Notes under the pieces: model-generated
What the model saw: the letters and a program-made list of their open reading frames with translations, nothing else
The model's database searches: none
Told to the model about the DNA's origin: nothing
Source of the DNA: Thermoplasmata archaeon
Lineage (GTDB): Archaea > Thermoplasmatota > E2 > JACPAO01 > JAHFTW01
Reading direction: 5' to 3'
DNA: 64,000 nt
NCBI GenBank assembly: GCA_023269235.1
Contig: JAHFTW010000001.1
Coordinates: 169,548 to 233,547 of the forward strand
Position numbers and translations under genes: made by a program
In this document: one piece after another, positions 9,331-17,302 of the stretch
Numbering within the stretch: the stretch's first letter is position 1
Layout: each line of letters starts with the position of its first letter

Positions 9331-10035
9331 TCAGGCGTGCGGCGTGAACGAGCTCATGCTGCGCAACCCGGCCTCGCGCAGGAGCATCCCGAGGCGCATC
9401 ACCAAATCGCCGGCGCGCACCGGCTTGACGAGGAAATCGTCGGCTCCGGCATCGTAGGACTCCCGCAGCGCCTCCGCGTCGGCGTCGCCGGTGAGGACGA
9501 GGACGGGCAGCTTGCGCGAGCGGGCGTCGCGGCGCACGGCGGCGCACACGAGCGCCCCGTTGCCGTCCGGGAGGCGAAGGTCCAGGAGCATGGCCTGGGG
9601 CAACTTGCGCAGCTGGGCGTGGGCCTCACGGGCGGTCGCGGCTTCGACAACATCGCAGCCGGCGCGCTCCAGCACGTGGCGGAGCACCTTGCGGGTCACC
9701 GCGTCATCGTCCACCACGAGGATGCGGGCGCCGAGGACGGGAAGCTCCATGGCGGGTGGCAGCGCGCCTTCCACGGCGCGGCGGATGCGGGCCAGGAGGG
9801 CGCGCACGTCGGTCGCGTGGCGGTCCGGACGACCAAGCAGGATGGGGAGCTCGGACGCGATGGCGGCGGCCTCCTCGAGGCCGATGGCCATGACGGACCC
9901 CTCCAAATCCCGCGCGAGGGCCAGGCCCGTCACCACATCACCGGCCTGCAAGGATGCGGGAAGGCTGGATTGCAACTCGCGCAGGTGATCGAGCACATGC
10001 TCCCGCAGGAGGGGCCATTCGCGTGAATCATCCAT
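9331..10035 (-). CDS. Response regulator: N-terminal degenerate HPt-like domain plus C-terminal REC domain
   Basis: REC: ARILVVDDDAVTRKVLRHVLE...AMLLDLRLPDGNG...VLVLTGDAD...FLVKPVRAGDL. N-terminus LARDLEGSVMAIGLEEAAAIASELP resembles HPt without the histidine. Confidence 0.8.
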   Translation of the reverse strand: MDDSREWPLLREHVLDHLRELQSSLPASLQAGDVVTGLALARDLEGSVMAIGLEEAAAIASELPILLGRPDRHATDVRALLARIRRAVEGALPPAMELPVLGARILVVDDDAVTRKVLRHVLERAGCDVVEAATAREAHAQLRKLPQAMLLDLRLPDGNGALVCAAVRRDARSRKLPVLVLTGDADAEALRESYDAGADDFLVKPVRAGDLVMRLGMLLREAGLRSMSSFTPHA

Positions 10036-10083
10036 GGCCCCCTGTTGGCCGCCTGGGGCTACTTAGCCGCGGTGGGGAAGAGG

Positions 10084-11520
10084 TTAAGGCTGGGGTTTCG
10101 GGGCAGCGGCGGGCGCGAGGACTTTCTTCAGGATGGCGAGCAGGAACGCGCTGTCGTCCTCGCCGCGCCCGTCCACGACGCCCTGGATGTCGGCCCACTT
10201 GGCCTCGAGGACGTCCATCATCACGCGATCGAGCGTGTTCGTGGCGACGAAGTACCAGGAGTTCACGTGCTCCGTCTGGCCGATGCGGTGGAGACGGCCC
10301 TCGCACTGTTCGTGCTTGGTCGGGGTCCAGTCGAGCTCGACGAAGGCGACGTGGCTCGCGTGCAGCTGGATGCCGTCCACGCCGTAGCCCGTGGAGTCCA
10401 TCGTCGCGACAAGGAAGTCGTACTGGTCGAGGGCGTCGAGGACCGAGCGACGCTGCTTGTGGGGCAGGTCCCCGGTCAGAACGGCGACGCGGCCGGGCAG
10501 CGCAGCCGCGAGCTGGTTGGCGACGTCCTTGTGGTACACGAAGAAGACGACGCGCTCGCCGGACTCGACCAGCGGCTCCACCCAGTCCTTGACGAAGGCA
10601 AGCTTGGCGAGGGCGGCCTCGCGACGGAGGGCGGTGAGGTGGGCGCGGAACTCCAGCGTCATGGCGGGGGCGAGCGCCTCCGCCTTCGCGGCCGTCTCGC
10701 CGAATTTCTCCTGCCACTTGCGCGCCCACGCCATCATCGCCTGCTCCTTCTGGTGGTACGCCTTGAGGTGGCCGGCGACGACCTCGACGCGGGTGCGCTC
10801 CAGCGGCGGCAGGTCGGGTGCCACTTCTTCCTTCGTGCGGCGCACCATGCAGACCGCGCGCAGGCGGTCGTTGAGCGTCTTGCGGTCGAGCGCCGTGAGG
10901 ACGCGCAGGACGTGCGCCTCCGCGAGCGGGCCCATGCTCGGCTTCCACCAGTGCGGCAGGAGCCCCTTGAAGACGCTGAGGACCGGCTCGAGCTGGTCGA
11001 GGATGCGCAGTTGGTGGACGAGGTCCTCGCGGCGGTTCTTGATGGGCGTCCCGGTCAAGGCGAGCCGGAGCGGGACGCCGCGCGACAGGGCGAGCGCGTT
11101 CTCGCTGCGCTGCGAGTTCGGGTTCTTGAAGAAGTGCGCCTCGTCGAGGATGAGCGACCGGGGCGGCGGAGCGCGCAGGTCGTCGAGATGCGCAGGCAAC
11201 AGCTCCGGGTTCAGCACTGTGATGTCCGCGCGCTTGAGCTTGTCGCGGCCGGCGTCGAGGACCTGGACAGTGCGCCAGGGAACCCATTTCCCGACCTCGC
11301 GCTGCCAGCCGAGCTTGACGGCGGCGGGGCAGACGACGACGCAAGGGTAGGCTCCGGCGGTCTCGACGGCGACGAGGGCTTGGAGCGTCTTGCCGAGGCC
11401 CATCGCGTCGGCGAGCAGGATGCGCTGGTTGGCGAGGGCGTACGCGACGCCTTCCTGCTGGTAGGGGCGAAGGCTGGACTCAAGGTGGGCGAACCGTGCG
11501 GCCGGCGTCGCGCCCGTCAT
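10084..11520 (-). CDS. Compact SNF2-family DEAH helicase
   Basis: LLADAMGLGKTLQALVAV (Walker A), LILDEAHFFKNP, LTGTPIKN, EGRLHRIGQ. Confidence 0.9.
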   Translation of the reverse strand: MTGATPAARFAHLESSLRPYQQEGVAYALANQRILLADAMGLGKTLQALVAVETAGAYPCVVVCPAAVKLGWQREVGKWVPWRTVQVLDAGRDKLKRADITVLNPELLPAHLDDLRAPPPRSLILDEAHFFKNPNSQRSENALALSRGVPLRLALTGTPIKNRREDLVHQLRILDQLEPVLSVFKGLLPHWWKPSMGPLAEAHVLRVLTALDRKTLNDRLRAVCMVRRTKEEVAPDLPPLERTRVEVVAGHLKAYHQKEQAMMAWARKWQEKFGETAAKAEALAPAMTLEFRAHLTALRREAALAKLAFVKDWVEPLVESGERVVFFVYHKDVANQLAAALPGRVAVLTGDLPHKQRRSVLDALDQYDFLVATMDSTGYGVDGIQLHASHVAFVELDWTPTKHEQCEGRLHRIGQTEHVNSWYFVATNTLDRVMMDVLEAKWADIQGVVDGRGEDDSAFLLAILKKVLAPAAAPKPQP

Positions 11521-11527
11521 TGCAGGC

Positions 11528-12670
11528 TTAGTGCCCCTTCGGCGGCCACTCGTACTGCGCGTTGGCGAGGGCGGCGCCGAGGACCTTGGCCTGGTCCTTC
11601 AGCAGCTCGGGGACGGTCTCGTACACGTCGTAGAACATCGTTTCCGGCGTGGGGAGGGTGCCGGCCTCGGCCTCCTTGACGGCGACCTCGACCTCGGCGT
11701 CGAGCTCCTCCTGGAGGGTGGTCTCCCATTTCTCGCTCCAGATCTTGCGGGCCTTGAGGTGGCGGCGGAAGATCTCGACGGGGTCGCGCTTGAGCCATTT
11801 CTGGTACTCGTCCTCGTCGCGGTAGCGGCTAGGGTCGTCGGAGGTGCTGTGTGGGACGATGCGGTAGGTGAGCGCCTCGATGAGGGTGGGGCCCTTGCCG
11901 GCGCGGGCGCGGGCGACGGCCTCCTCGACGGCCTGGTGGACGGCCAGGATGTCGTTGCCGTCCACGCGGATGCCGGGCATGCCGTAGGCCAGCGCCTTCT
12001 CCGCGTACGTCTTCGTGGCGGTCTGATGCTCGTGCTGGACCGAGATGGCGAACTGGTTGTTCTGGCAGATGAAGATGCAGGGCGACTTCGTGACGGCGGC
12101 CATGTTGAGGGCGCTGTGGAAGTCGTTCTCGCTCGTGGCGCCGTCGCCAAGGAACCCGATGGCGACCTGGCGCGTGCCGTTGAGCTTCATGCCGTAGGCG
12201 GCGCCGGCGGCGTGGACAAGCTGCGTCGCGATGACGGAGGACCACGAGACGTGGTTGATGGAGCGGTCCGCGTAATGGCACGGCATCTGGCGCCCTTTCT
12301 GGACGTCGTGGTCATTGCCGAGGCACTGCGCCGCGTAGTGGCTGAGCTTGAGGCCGCGAAACAGCGCCGCGGAGCCTTCGCGCAGGGCCGGGAAGACCCA
12401 GTCGTCCGCCTCGAGCGCCATCGCGGTCCCGATGGGGGTCGCCTCCTGCCCGGTGCAGGCGCCGTAGAATCCGATGCGGCCCTGGCGCTGCAGGTTCGTC
12501 ATCTTGGCGTCGAGCGTGCGCACAAGGAGCATCGTGCGGAACGCCTTCTTGAGCAGTTCCGGGGCGAGCTTGGGCGCCTCCACGCCCGGCTTGCCCTCGC
12601 CGTCGCCGAGGATTTGGCGCAGTGGGAACGCGGGCTCGGGCGGGGTGACCTGCCCCAGGACTCCAGGCAC
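11528..12670 (-). CDS. Pyruvate / 2-oxoacid dehydrogenase E1 component, alpha subunit
   Basis: RQGRIGFYGACTGQEATPIG, GFLGDGATSENDFHSALNMAAV (TPP motif), RIVPHSTSDDPSRYR. GTG start at 12670 proposed; the listed ORF extends too far upstream. Confidence 0.85.
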   Translation of the reverse strand: MPGVLGQVTPPEPAFPLRQILGDGEGKPGVEAPKLAPELLKKAFRTMLLVRTLDAKMTNLQRQGRIGFYGACTGQEATPIGTAMALEADDWVFPALREGSAALFRGLKLSHYAAQCLGNDHDVQKGRQMPCHYADRSINHVSWSSVIATQLVHAAGAAYGMKLNGTRQVAIGFLGDGATSENDFHSALNMAAVTKSPCIFICQNNQFAISVQHEHQTATKTYAEKALAYGMPGIRVDGNDILAVHQAVEEAVARARAGKGPTLIEALTYRIVPHSTSDDPSRYRDEDEYQKWLKRDPVEIFRRHLKARKIWSEKWETTLQEELDAEVEVAVKEAEAGTLPTPETMFYDVYETVPELLKDQAKVLGAALANAQYEWPPKGH

Positions 12671-12692
12671 GCCGCTGCCAACCGGGAAGGCC

Positions 12693-12700
12693 GATAAAAG
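12693..12700 (-). promoter_or_regulatory. TATA-like box for the E1-alpha gene
   Basis: cttttatc on the minus strand, 23-30 nt upstream of GTG 12670. Confidence 0.4.
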
Positions 12701-12723
12701 GGGGAGCTTGGGCCAGGAGGCGC

Positions 12724-12987
12724 CTAGGAGGCGCGCCGGGCCTTGCCGCCGGGGCGGACGCGCATCTCGAGCGACTCCAGTTCCTCGGCGAGCGTGCCGT
12801 GGAAGCGCTGCGCGAGCGCCTTCGCGTCGCGGACGCCGGCGTTGTAGAACAGCGGCGCCAGCTCGCGCTCGATGAAGTCGAGCTGGATGCCGGCCGCGAG
12901 GTCGCCCATGTCCTCGCCGCGCTCGTCGCGGGCGAACTGCTGGATGCGGAGGATGGCGTCGGTCCGCTCGTCCTTCGTGAGGGCCAT
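12724..12987 (-). CDS. DUF2164-like small protein (87 aa)
   Basis: MALTKDERTDAILRIQQFARDERGEDMGDLAAGIQLDFIERELAPLFYNAGVRDAKA resembles the DUF2164 consensus. Confidence 0.7.
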   Translation of the reverse strand: MALTKDERTDAILRIQQFARDERGEDMGDLAAGIQLDFIERELAPLFYNAGVRDAKALAQRFHGTLAEELESLEMRVRPGGKARRAS

Positions 12988-12998
12988 CGTCGCGCCTC

Positions 12999-14885
12999 CT
13001 ACCGGCCCTGGAACTGAGCGGCGCGCTTCTGCAGGAAGGCGTCCATTCCCTCGTCCTTGTCCTTCGTCGCGAACAGCAACGCGACGGACTCCTGCTCGAT
13101 GCGCAATCCGGCGGCGAGGCCGGTCTCGGTGCCGTGGTCCATGCTGGTCTTCGCCCCGGCCACGGCGAGCGGGGCCTTCGACGCGATGGCGCGCGCGACG
13201 GCGAGGCAGTGGTCCATGAGCGCGTCGGGCGCGACGACGCCGTCCACGAGGCCGATGGCGAGCGCCTCCTTGGCGCCGACCGTCTTGCCGGCGTACACGA
13301 TCTCCTTCGCCTTGCCGATGCCGATGCGGCGCGGCAGGCGCTGCGTGCCGCCGAACCCGGGGTGGATGCCGAGGCCGACCTCGGGAAGGCCAAGCTGGGC
13401 TTTCTCGGAGGCGTATAGCAGGTCGCCGGCAAGGGCGAGTTCGAGGCCGCCGCCGAGAGCGAAGCCGTTGATGGCCATCAGCACCGGGCACGGGAGCGCC
13501 GCGATGCGGTCGAGGACGCGGTTGCCAAGCGCGGTGTAGGCGCGGGCGCCGGCGACGTCGTGGGCGCGCATCGTCGGGATGTCGGCTCCGGCGATGAACG
13601 CCTTGCCCTCGCCCGTGAGGATGACGGCGCGCGGCTTGGCCTTCTCCACGTTGGCGAGCACGGCGTCGAGGTCGTGCAGGACCGTCTCGTTGAGGGCGTT
13701 GAGCGCCTCGGGCCGGTCGAAGGTGACGAGGGCCAAGTGGCCGCCGTCGAGCATCTCAAGGGTGACGGTCGGGAGGTGCCACGCCTTGTTGGCGGCGGCG
13801 TGCTCGGCTAGCGTCATGGGCATCGCGAACGCCTTGCCCCATTTGTCGGAGAGTGCCTTCACCTCGGCGAGCGCCTGCTTGGCGCCGAGCTTGTTCATCA
13901 TCGCGAACGGGCCAGCGGCCCAGCGCAGGCCGATGGTGGCGCCGCGGTCGGTGTCGCGCAGGGTGCAGACCTTCTCCTCGACGAGGTGGCAGGCGATGCC
14001 GAAGACGACGCCACGCAGGCGGGCCGCGACGAGGGGCTTCTTGGCGTCCTCGACGGGGCCGGCGAGGTCCCAGTTCGCCTTCTTGTCCACTTGGGCCTTG
14101 AGCCCCTTCGCGGGCTCGTAGAATGCGCCAAGCTGCTTGTGCAACGTGGACTGCGCGTGAAGGCTGATGGGGACGCCGGTGACGTTCATCAGCTCGAAGG
14201 GGCCCATCGTGATGCCGAACGCCTCCTTCGCGGCGGCCTCGATGGTCGGGAGGGTGGCGGCGCCCTCGTCGAGGAGGCGGCACGCCTCGTTGATCCAGGG
14301 AACGAAGAACCGGTTGACCGCGAAACCAGGCGCGTCAGCGGTCGCGACGCAGGACTTGCCCGCCTTCTTGCCGGCGGCGTAGGCGGCGTCGGCGCTGGCC
14401 TGGCTCGTGGCGGGGCCCTTGACGACCTCGAGGAGCTTGTTGACGGCGGCAGGGAAGAAGAAGTGCAGGCCCACCACGCGGTCGGCGCGCTTCGTCACGG
14501 CGGCGAGGTCCTTGACGTAGAAGCTCGACGTGTTCGTGGCGAGGAGGGTCTTGGCGGGCGCGAGGCCGTCGAGCTTGGCGAACAGCTCCTGCTTGACCTT
14601 GAGGTCCTCGAAGACCGCCTCGATGACCAGGTCGGCGTCGGCGACGGCCGCCTTGAGGTCGGGCTGCGGCGTGAGGCGGGACAGCAGGGCGTCGAGGTCG
14701 GCCTGCGGCATCTTGCCCTCGGCGACGCGCTTCTCGAGCGGCTTGCGGATGCGCTCGAGGCCCTTGGCGACCGCCTCGGCGGAGACGTCGTTGAGGGTCA
14801 CCTTGAACCCTCCCGAGGCGAACGCCTGCGCGATGCCGGAGCCCATGTTGCCGGCGCCCACGACGGTGACGGTCTGGATGGCCAC
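12999..14885 (-). CDS. Fused 3-hydroxyacyl-CoA dehydrogenase / enoyl-CoA hydratase (archaeal domain order)
   Basis: N-terminal VTVVGAGNMGSGIAQAFASGG; C-terminal crotonase GEGKAFIAGADI, GFALGGGLELALAGDLLYAS, GLGIHPGFGGTQRLPRRIG. GTG start at 14885 proposed. Confidence 0.9.
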   Translation of the reverse strand: MAIQTVTVVGAGNMGSGIAQAFASGGFKVTLNDVSAEAVAKGLERIRKPLEKRVAEGKMPQADLDALLSRLTPQPDLKAAVADADLVIEAVFEDLKVKQELFAKLDGLAPAKTLLATNTSSFYVKDLAAVTKRADRVVGLHFFFPAAVNKLLEVVKGPATSQASADAAYAAGKKAGKSCVATADAPGFAVNRFFVPWINEACRLLDEGAATLPTIEAAAKEAFGITMGPFELMNVTGVPISLHAQSTLHKQLGAFYEPAKGLKAQVDKKANWDLAGPVEDAKKPLVAARLRGVVFGIACHLVEEKVCTLRDTDRGATIGLRWAAGPFAMMNKLGAKQALAEVKALSDKWGKAFAMPMTLAEHAAANKAWHLPTVTLEMLDGGHLALVTFDRPEALNALNETVLHDLDAVLANVEKAKPRAVILTGEGKAFIAGADIPTMRAHDVAGARAYTALGNRVLDRIAALPCPVLMAINGFALGGGLELALAGDLLYASEKAQLGLPEVGLGIHPGFGGTQRLPRRIGIGKAKEIVYAGKTVGAKEALAIGLVDGVVAPDALMDHCLAVARAIASKAPLAVAGAKTSMDHGTETGLAAGLRIEQESVALLFATKDKDEGMDAFLQKRAAQFQGR

Positions 14886-14948
14886 GCGGCGGGGACGAGC
14901 AAGAGGGTCAAAGCCTTGGCGCGGTCGTCTCGGGCTCTCGATGCGCCC

Positions 14949-15128
14949 CGAACACAGATTCAGCAGATTCACTCTTGACGCTTGGATGGCGTGGATGCAA
15001 TCGGCCACCGACCGCTGAAAATTCAGCAGAACCAAGATCCGTGTTCTGCTAAATTGTTGACGGCCGGGTCAGAGCGGACGACTCCTTCGATGGAAAGGTC
15101 TGAGAGCCCATCTGAAAAATCTGTGCTT
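14949..15128. mobile_element. Gene-less short element related to the GxxExxY element at 61691-62240
   Basis: 14949-14970 is a 22-nt exact match to 61691-61712; right end ctgaaaaatctgtgc at 15112-15126 is a degenerate inverted copy. Confidence 0.55.
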
Positions 15129-15149
15129 CCGGCGTAGGCGAGCAGAATA

Positions 15150-16661
15150 CTACGGCCCGGTGTACCGCAGGATGTAGAGCCCGGTCGCCTTGTCGCTCAC
15201 GTAGAGAAGACCGTTCGACTGCACGACGCCCCAGACGTCCGGCTGCATGACGGGCGAGTTGGGGCGCTCCTTGTTGGGCATGTACACCGCGACCGGCTTG
15301 GGCTCCTTCAGGTTCTCCTCGTCGTGGACGTCGAGGACCCAGACGCCGGCGTGGTAGTGGCCGAGCGCGATCTTGCCGTCCCACAGGTCGAAGTTGTGCG
15401 GGCTGAAGTCGAGGTTGCGCACGCCCAGGTCGGGTGCGATCGAGTTGAGGCTCCAGTGCCCGATGATCTGCGGGTTCGCGGGGTCGCTCGTGTCGAGGAT
15501 GCTGACCTGCCCGGTCTCGTCGGGGGCGTCGATGATCTCGGGCTGGGCGACGGTGATGGCGCGGCCCGCGATCTTCTCGGGGAAGGCCATCGCCAGGTGG
15601 ATGTTGTTGTAGGCGCTCGGGTAGAAGTTGTCGAACGTGCCGACCTCCTTCAGGACCGGTGACTCCGCCTGGTCGGTGGGCGGGACGGCGGACGACGGGG
15701 GGTGCGTGAAGTCGAGGATGCGCACGCCGGCGTCCCAGTAGGCGACGGTGATGAGGAAGCGCGAGGGGTCGGTCGGGTCCGGGCCGGCGCGGGCGTCGTG
15801 CGGGAAGACGAGCGGCTGTCCGGCGCCCGGGGGCGACGGGGCGATGTACTGGTACTGCGCGACAGGGAGCAGGCCGACGCCGGGACCCTGGCCGGTCGGG
15901 TTGGGCTCGACGAGGAAGACCAGGAGGCGCTGCGTGACGGGGACCACGCCGGCGATGGTGTTCGTCTGGGGGTCCGTGACCAAGTCGTAGGTGCAGACAA
16001 GCAGGTAGTCGTCGCCGTTCGGGTGGCGCACGTAGGTCAGGGTGTGCGGGCCGTTCACGGGCAGGGGCACGAAGGAGACGAGCGCGGGGTGGCGCTTGTC
16101 GGAGACGTCGAGGATATCGATGCCGCGCGGCAGGGCGTTGAGCGGGTTCTGAGTGCGCTGCAGGACGTTGAGGCTGTCCGCGGTCGTGCGTTGCGTGGCA
16201 AGGTAGGCGTAGTGGCCCTCGGGGTCCACTTCGACGTCCACGGCGGGCAGGCCGTCGTAGTGGCCCGCGATGACGGGGGCGGCGGGGTTGCTCACGTCAA
16301 TGATGCTGAGGCCACCGAACGAGCCGCCGTCCGTGCTCGTAGGGGAGCTCGCCTTGCTGGTGCGGGCGAGGTAGGCGAAGCCGTCGTGGCCGACCGCCAG
16401 CTCGGTGTAGGAACCGAGCGTCGGGATCGCGGCGGGGGTGCCCTGGTCAATGCCGTTGCTGTAGCCGACCAACGCGAGGTTGAAGGCGGCCTGATGGTCG
16501 CGCGCCAGGTAGTGGCCGTTGGCCTCGGCGTGCTCCAGCTCAAGGGAGGGCAGGGCGGCGGCGGCCACCTCCGTCTGGACTTTGGCGTAGTCGGGGCGGG
16601 ACGGGCCGGACAGGCAACCGGCGGCCATCAGGGCGATGAGGACAAGGGCGACCCACTTCAT
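15150..16661 (-). CDS. LVIVD-repeat beta-propeller lipoprotein
   Basis: Lipobox LMAAGC; repeats LSIIDVSNPAAPVIAGHY, IDILDVSDKRHPALVSF, VSILDTSDPANPQIIGHW. Confidence 0.8.
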   Translation of the reverse strand: MKWVALVLIALMAAGCLSGPSRPDYAKVQTEVAAAALPSLELEHAEANGHYLARDHQAAFNLALVGYSNGIDQGTPAAIPTLGSYTELAVGHDGFAYLARTSKASSPTSTDGGSFGGLSIIDVSNPAAPVIAGHYDGLPAVDVEVDPEGHYAYLATQRTTADSLNVLQRTQNPLNALPRGIDILDVSDKRHPALVSFVPLPVNGPHTLTYVRHPNGDDYLLVCTYDLVTDPQTNTIAGVVPVTQRLLVFLVEPNPTGQGPGVGLLPVAQYQYIAPSPPGAGQPLVFPHDARAGPDPTDPSRFLITVAYWDAGVRILDFTHPPSSAVPPTDQAESPVLKEVGTFDNFYPSAYNNIHLAMAFPEKIAGRAITVAQPEIIDAPDETGQVSILDTSDPANPQIIGHWSLNSIAPDLGVRNLDFSPHNFDLWDGKIALGHYHAGVWVLDVHDEENLKEPKPVAVYMPNKERPNSPVMQPDVWGVVQSNGLLYVSDKATGLYILRYTGP

Positions 16662-17302
16662 GCGACGGGCTCCGACCGGGCGGGCGCGTCAAAGGGGTTG
16701 TGGTCCCGCAGCCAGGACTCCTCAGGGGGGTCGCGGGTGGGGATGCGGTTGCGGCGCAGCAGGTCGCGCGTCACGGCGAGCGGCAGCCCGACCACGTTGC
16801 TCCAGGGGCCGGCCTGGAGGCGGACCCAGGGGGAGAGCATGGTGTCCTGGATGCCGTAGCCGCCCGCCTTGCCCTGCCACAGGTTCGAGGCCACGTAGCG
16901 GTCCACGACCTCGGCGGGGAGACGGTCCATCAGGACGGCGGTGACGGCGTGCGCCTGGTCCACGGCCTGGCCGTTCCAGCACAGCGCCAGCCCGGTCCAG
17001 ACCTGGTGCGTCGAGCCCGAGAGCAGCGCCAGCCGGGACCGCTCCTCCTCCGGAGTCGCCGCCTTGTCCACGAGATGCTCGCCGACGGCGACCACCGTGT
17101 CCGCGCCAAGGACGTAGTCGCCGGGCCGCGCGCGGCTCGCCGCGAGCGCCTTCTTGCGCGCAATGACCTCGACGGCTTCGCCGATGGAGAGGGCGCGGGG
17201 GGCGACCTCCTCGATGTCCACGCCCTGCACCGCGATGTCGTCGGTGAGGTAGCGCAGCAGCACGGCGCGGCGCGGCGACTTGGAGGCGAGGACGACGGTC
17301 AT
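16658..17302 (-). CDS. Maf-like nucleotide pyrophosphatase
   Basis: VVLASKSPRRAVLLRYL; DYVLGADTVVAVGEHLVDKAATPEE. Confidence 0.9.
   Translation of the reverse strand: MTVVLASKSPRRAVLLRYLTDDIAVQGVDIEEVAPRALSIGEAVEVIARKKALAASRARPGDYVLGADTVVAVGEHLVDKAATPEEERSRLALLSGSTHQVWTGLALCWNGQAVDQAHAVTAVLMDRLPAEVVDRYVASNLWQGKAGGYGIQDTMLSPWVRLQAGPWSNVVGLPLAVTRDLLRRNRIPTRDPPEESWLRDHNPFDAPARSEPVA

Noticed and set aside
12999-15035. N-terminal extension of the hydroxyacyl-CoA dehydrogenase ORF to 15035
   Set aside because: The extension reads through the short repeat element at 14949-15128; the dehydrogenase begins at VAIQTVTVVGAGNMG (GTG 14885).
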